Virus record (IMG/VR): IMGVR_UViG_3300006735_000135
Location: 1-30,416 of that record
Reading direction: 5' to 3' (one strand)
DNA length: 30,416 nucleotides
Source of the DNA: a virus
Positions within the stretch are counted from its first letter, which is position 1; every line of letters starts with the position of its first letter. Below the pieces are notes generated by a model. The model did not search any database, was not told where the DNA came from, and saw only the letters and a program-made list of their open reading frames with translations. The position numbers and the translations under genes are program-made. Shown here piece by piece: positions 29,339 through 30,416 of this stretch.

Positions 29339-30416
29339 TCAAGAATCCTCTATAATTCGGGCAACCGCATCTCTAAGAGCGTCACCGTCAATAAATACTT
29401 TTACACTATTGTTAATTTTTCCTTGTTCTGGCATTTTTACATCAACTGTAAGTTTTCCGCCAAATGCGCTCGCTAGGACATTGTCTGATGCCATCATTAC
29501 TTCTGTTTTCGGACCGTCTGACTTCATTGTTAAGAAACCAGACTTACCAGAGATTGCTCCAATCTCTTTTAGACTTGTTTTTGCCGAAGAAAGACCTGCT
29601 GCTAATTTGTTGCCATCAAAGTCTGCTAAACTGGCTAGCATTGAGTCACTAGGATCATTGTCACCACCAAAGATGCCGGTTACTGCTGCGTGAAGAGACC
29701 TAAAAGTTCCTGTTATTTTGTCAATGACAAGTCCTGCTGGGTTTAATACGCTTACTAAAAACTTGATTCCCTCTGCTATAACACCAAATACTTCATAAAG
29801 AGGTGGAGATCCGGGATCGGTTGTTGCGTTGTGTAGACCAATAAGCCAATTTACAAATGCTGACCCGACCAAAACGCTGGCAACTTTAGCAAATGCTCCA
29901 AGGAAAGTTACGGCTAACCCAAGTGGGTTGGCTATAGCCATAAACGCCCCCGCCAGAAGAGCAGCGGTGGCGGCGATCTTGACAATTATAGCAGCAAAAT
30001 CATAAGCCTTAGTAGCAAAAGGGCCTAACCATGCCGCCCCTTTTTCCGACTTCTCCAAGCCCCAGAATATAAGTCCGAAGGCACCTCCTATTAAATTCAA
30101 CATATCTAAGAAAAGCAGAATTCCCGGTTCAAAAATTGTTAAGGTTTTCTGAAACGCGTTAAGCATCTTTGTCATCACCGGCACCATCTCTTGCGCTGTT
30201 TTCAACAATTCTTCTTGGCTTTTTGCTGCTGCTTCCTGTTCTTTAAGGTGTTCGTTATATTGATCTTGGTCCATATTTAGCATCTTCTGGGCCGCAGCGA
30301 CTGAACTTACGCCCAGCGCTTGTTGTACATACATTTGAGTGTACATATCCATGTCTGCCAAATTCCCACCAAGAGCATATTTGACCTCTTCTCTTAAATA
30401 ATTTATTCTGTCTTCA
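29339..30416 (-). CDS. Tail tape measure protein, C-terminal part (cut by window edge)
   Basis: The frame is open from the right edge through the whole 359 codons seen, so the beginning of the gene lies outside the window; the TTG at 30361 is not a real start. The visible part has helical charged residues, then long hydrophobic Ala/Gly-rich segments (about residues 95-120 and 140-190, such as IAATAALLAGAFMAIA). A Pro/Gly linker and a C-terminal domain with KLTVDVKMPEQGKINNSVKVFIDG follow. This pattern, and the tail genes downstream, fit the C-terminal region of a tape measure protein. A separate membrane-active virion protein is possible. Confidence 0.65.
   Translation of the reverse strand, partial: EDRINYLREEVKYALGGNLADMDMYTQMYVQQALGVSSVAAAQKMLNMDQDQYNEHLKEQEAAAKSQEELLKTAQEMVPVMTKMLNAFQKTLTIFEPGILLFLDMLNLIGGAFGLIFWGLEKSEKGAAWLGPFATKAYDFAAIIVKIAATAALLAGAFMAIANPLGLAVTFLGAFAKVASVLVGSAFVNWLIGLHNATTDPGSPPLYEVFGVIAEGIKFLVSVLNPAGLVIDKITGTFRSLHAAVTGIFGGDNDPSDSMLASLADFDGNKLAAGLSSAKTSLKEIGAISGKSGFLTMKSDGPKTEVMMASDNVLASAFGGKLTVDVKMPEQGKINNSVKVFIDGDALRDAVARIIEDS

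Noticed and set aside
30359-30361. TTG start for the tape-measure-like gene
   Set aside because: The frame stays open to the window edge upstream and has no ribosome site before the TTG; the gene is simply cut.

Overview
The window is a 30.4 kb slice of a tailed-phage (Caudoviricetes) genome with a T4-like gene set. Every gene I can support lies on the minus strand, so transcription runs from the right edge to the left. Genes are tightly packed, with many ATGA, TAATG or longer overlaps. The host cannot be named from the sequence. The strong consensus promoters (TTGACA, 16-17 bp, TATATT/TATAAT) indicate a bacterium with an ordinary housekeeping sigma factor. The two lipobox proteins and the twin-arginine-like motif would make most sense in a cell with standard export systems. 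The repeated N-terminal leaders and the class II ribonucleotide reductase resemble what is seen in large marine myoviruses; that comparison is from memory, not from a search.

Layout in the direction of transcription. (1) 30416-22938, tail and baseplate: the C-terminal part of a tape-measure-like protein, a 539-residue tail protein with an internal duplication, a LysM-fold baseplate protein, a 1053-residue hub-like protein and a 421-residue structural protein. (2) 22929-20578: a small family A DNA polymerase without an exonuclease domain, a small GDLV-type beta-barrel protein, a candidate tubulin/FtsZ-like protein and a 30-residue lipoprotein. (3) 20502-15028, replication and recombination: an 84-residue protein; a gp32-like single-strand binding protein, an SlyD-like FKBP isomerase and a UvsX/RecA in one operon ending at a clear terminator; a 51-residue ORF with a 5'-3' exonuclease; a DnaB/gp41-type helicase; and a cobalamin-dependent ribonucleotide reductase. 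(4) 13165-8079: an Hc1-like protein, a GroES-like co-chaperonin, a DUF3293-like protein, ThyX, a second GDLV protein, two unknown proteins, a GT-A-fold nucleotidyltransferase-like protein and a J-domain protein. (5) 8023-4087: a protein with a Tat-like motif, a 59-residue membrane protein whose 3' end lies inside a tmRNA, the tmRNA, a 38-nt tRNA minihelix lacking the D and anticodon arms, a 54-residue membrane protein, a lipoprotein, a 53-residue protein, a YciA-type thioesterase, ClpS, a Cys-rich 34-residue ORF and two more GDLV proteins. (6) 4042-1: a SprT metallopeptidase fused to a DNA methyltransferase, a membrane/coiled-coil protein, two Lys-rich Cys-containing proteins, a PD-(D/E)XK-like protein and the N-terminal part of a UV damage endonuclease.

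The most unusual part is 4.5-7.1 kb. There a phage tmRNA (tag ANNNLYFEEALAA) is embedded between protein genes in one transcription unit and followed six nucleotides later by an acceptor-plus-T-arm minihelix, the minimal form recognised by tRNA-processing enzymes. ClpS, the adaptor that shifts ClpAP away from ssrA-tagged substrates, is encoded about 1.7 kb downstream. Together with the GroES-like, J-domain, FKBP and SprT-like genes, the phage appears to carry an extensive protein and translation quality-control kit. No gene-free stretch exceeds 300 bases; the longest stretch without a protein gene, 6502-6875, is filled by the tmRNA and minihelix.
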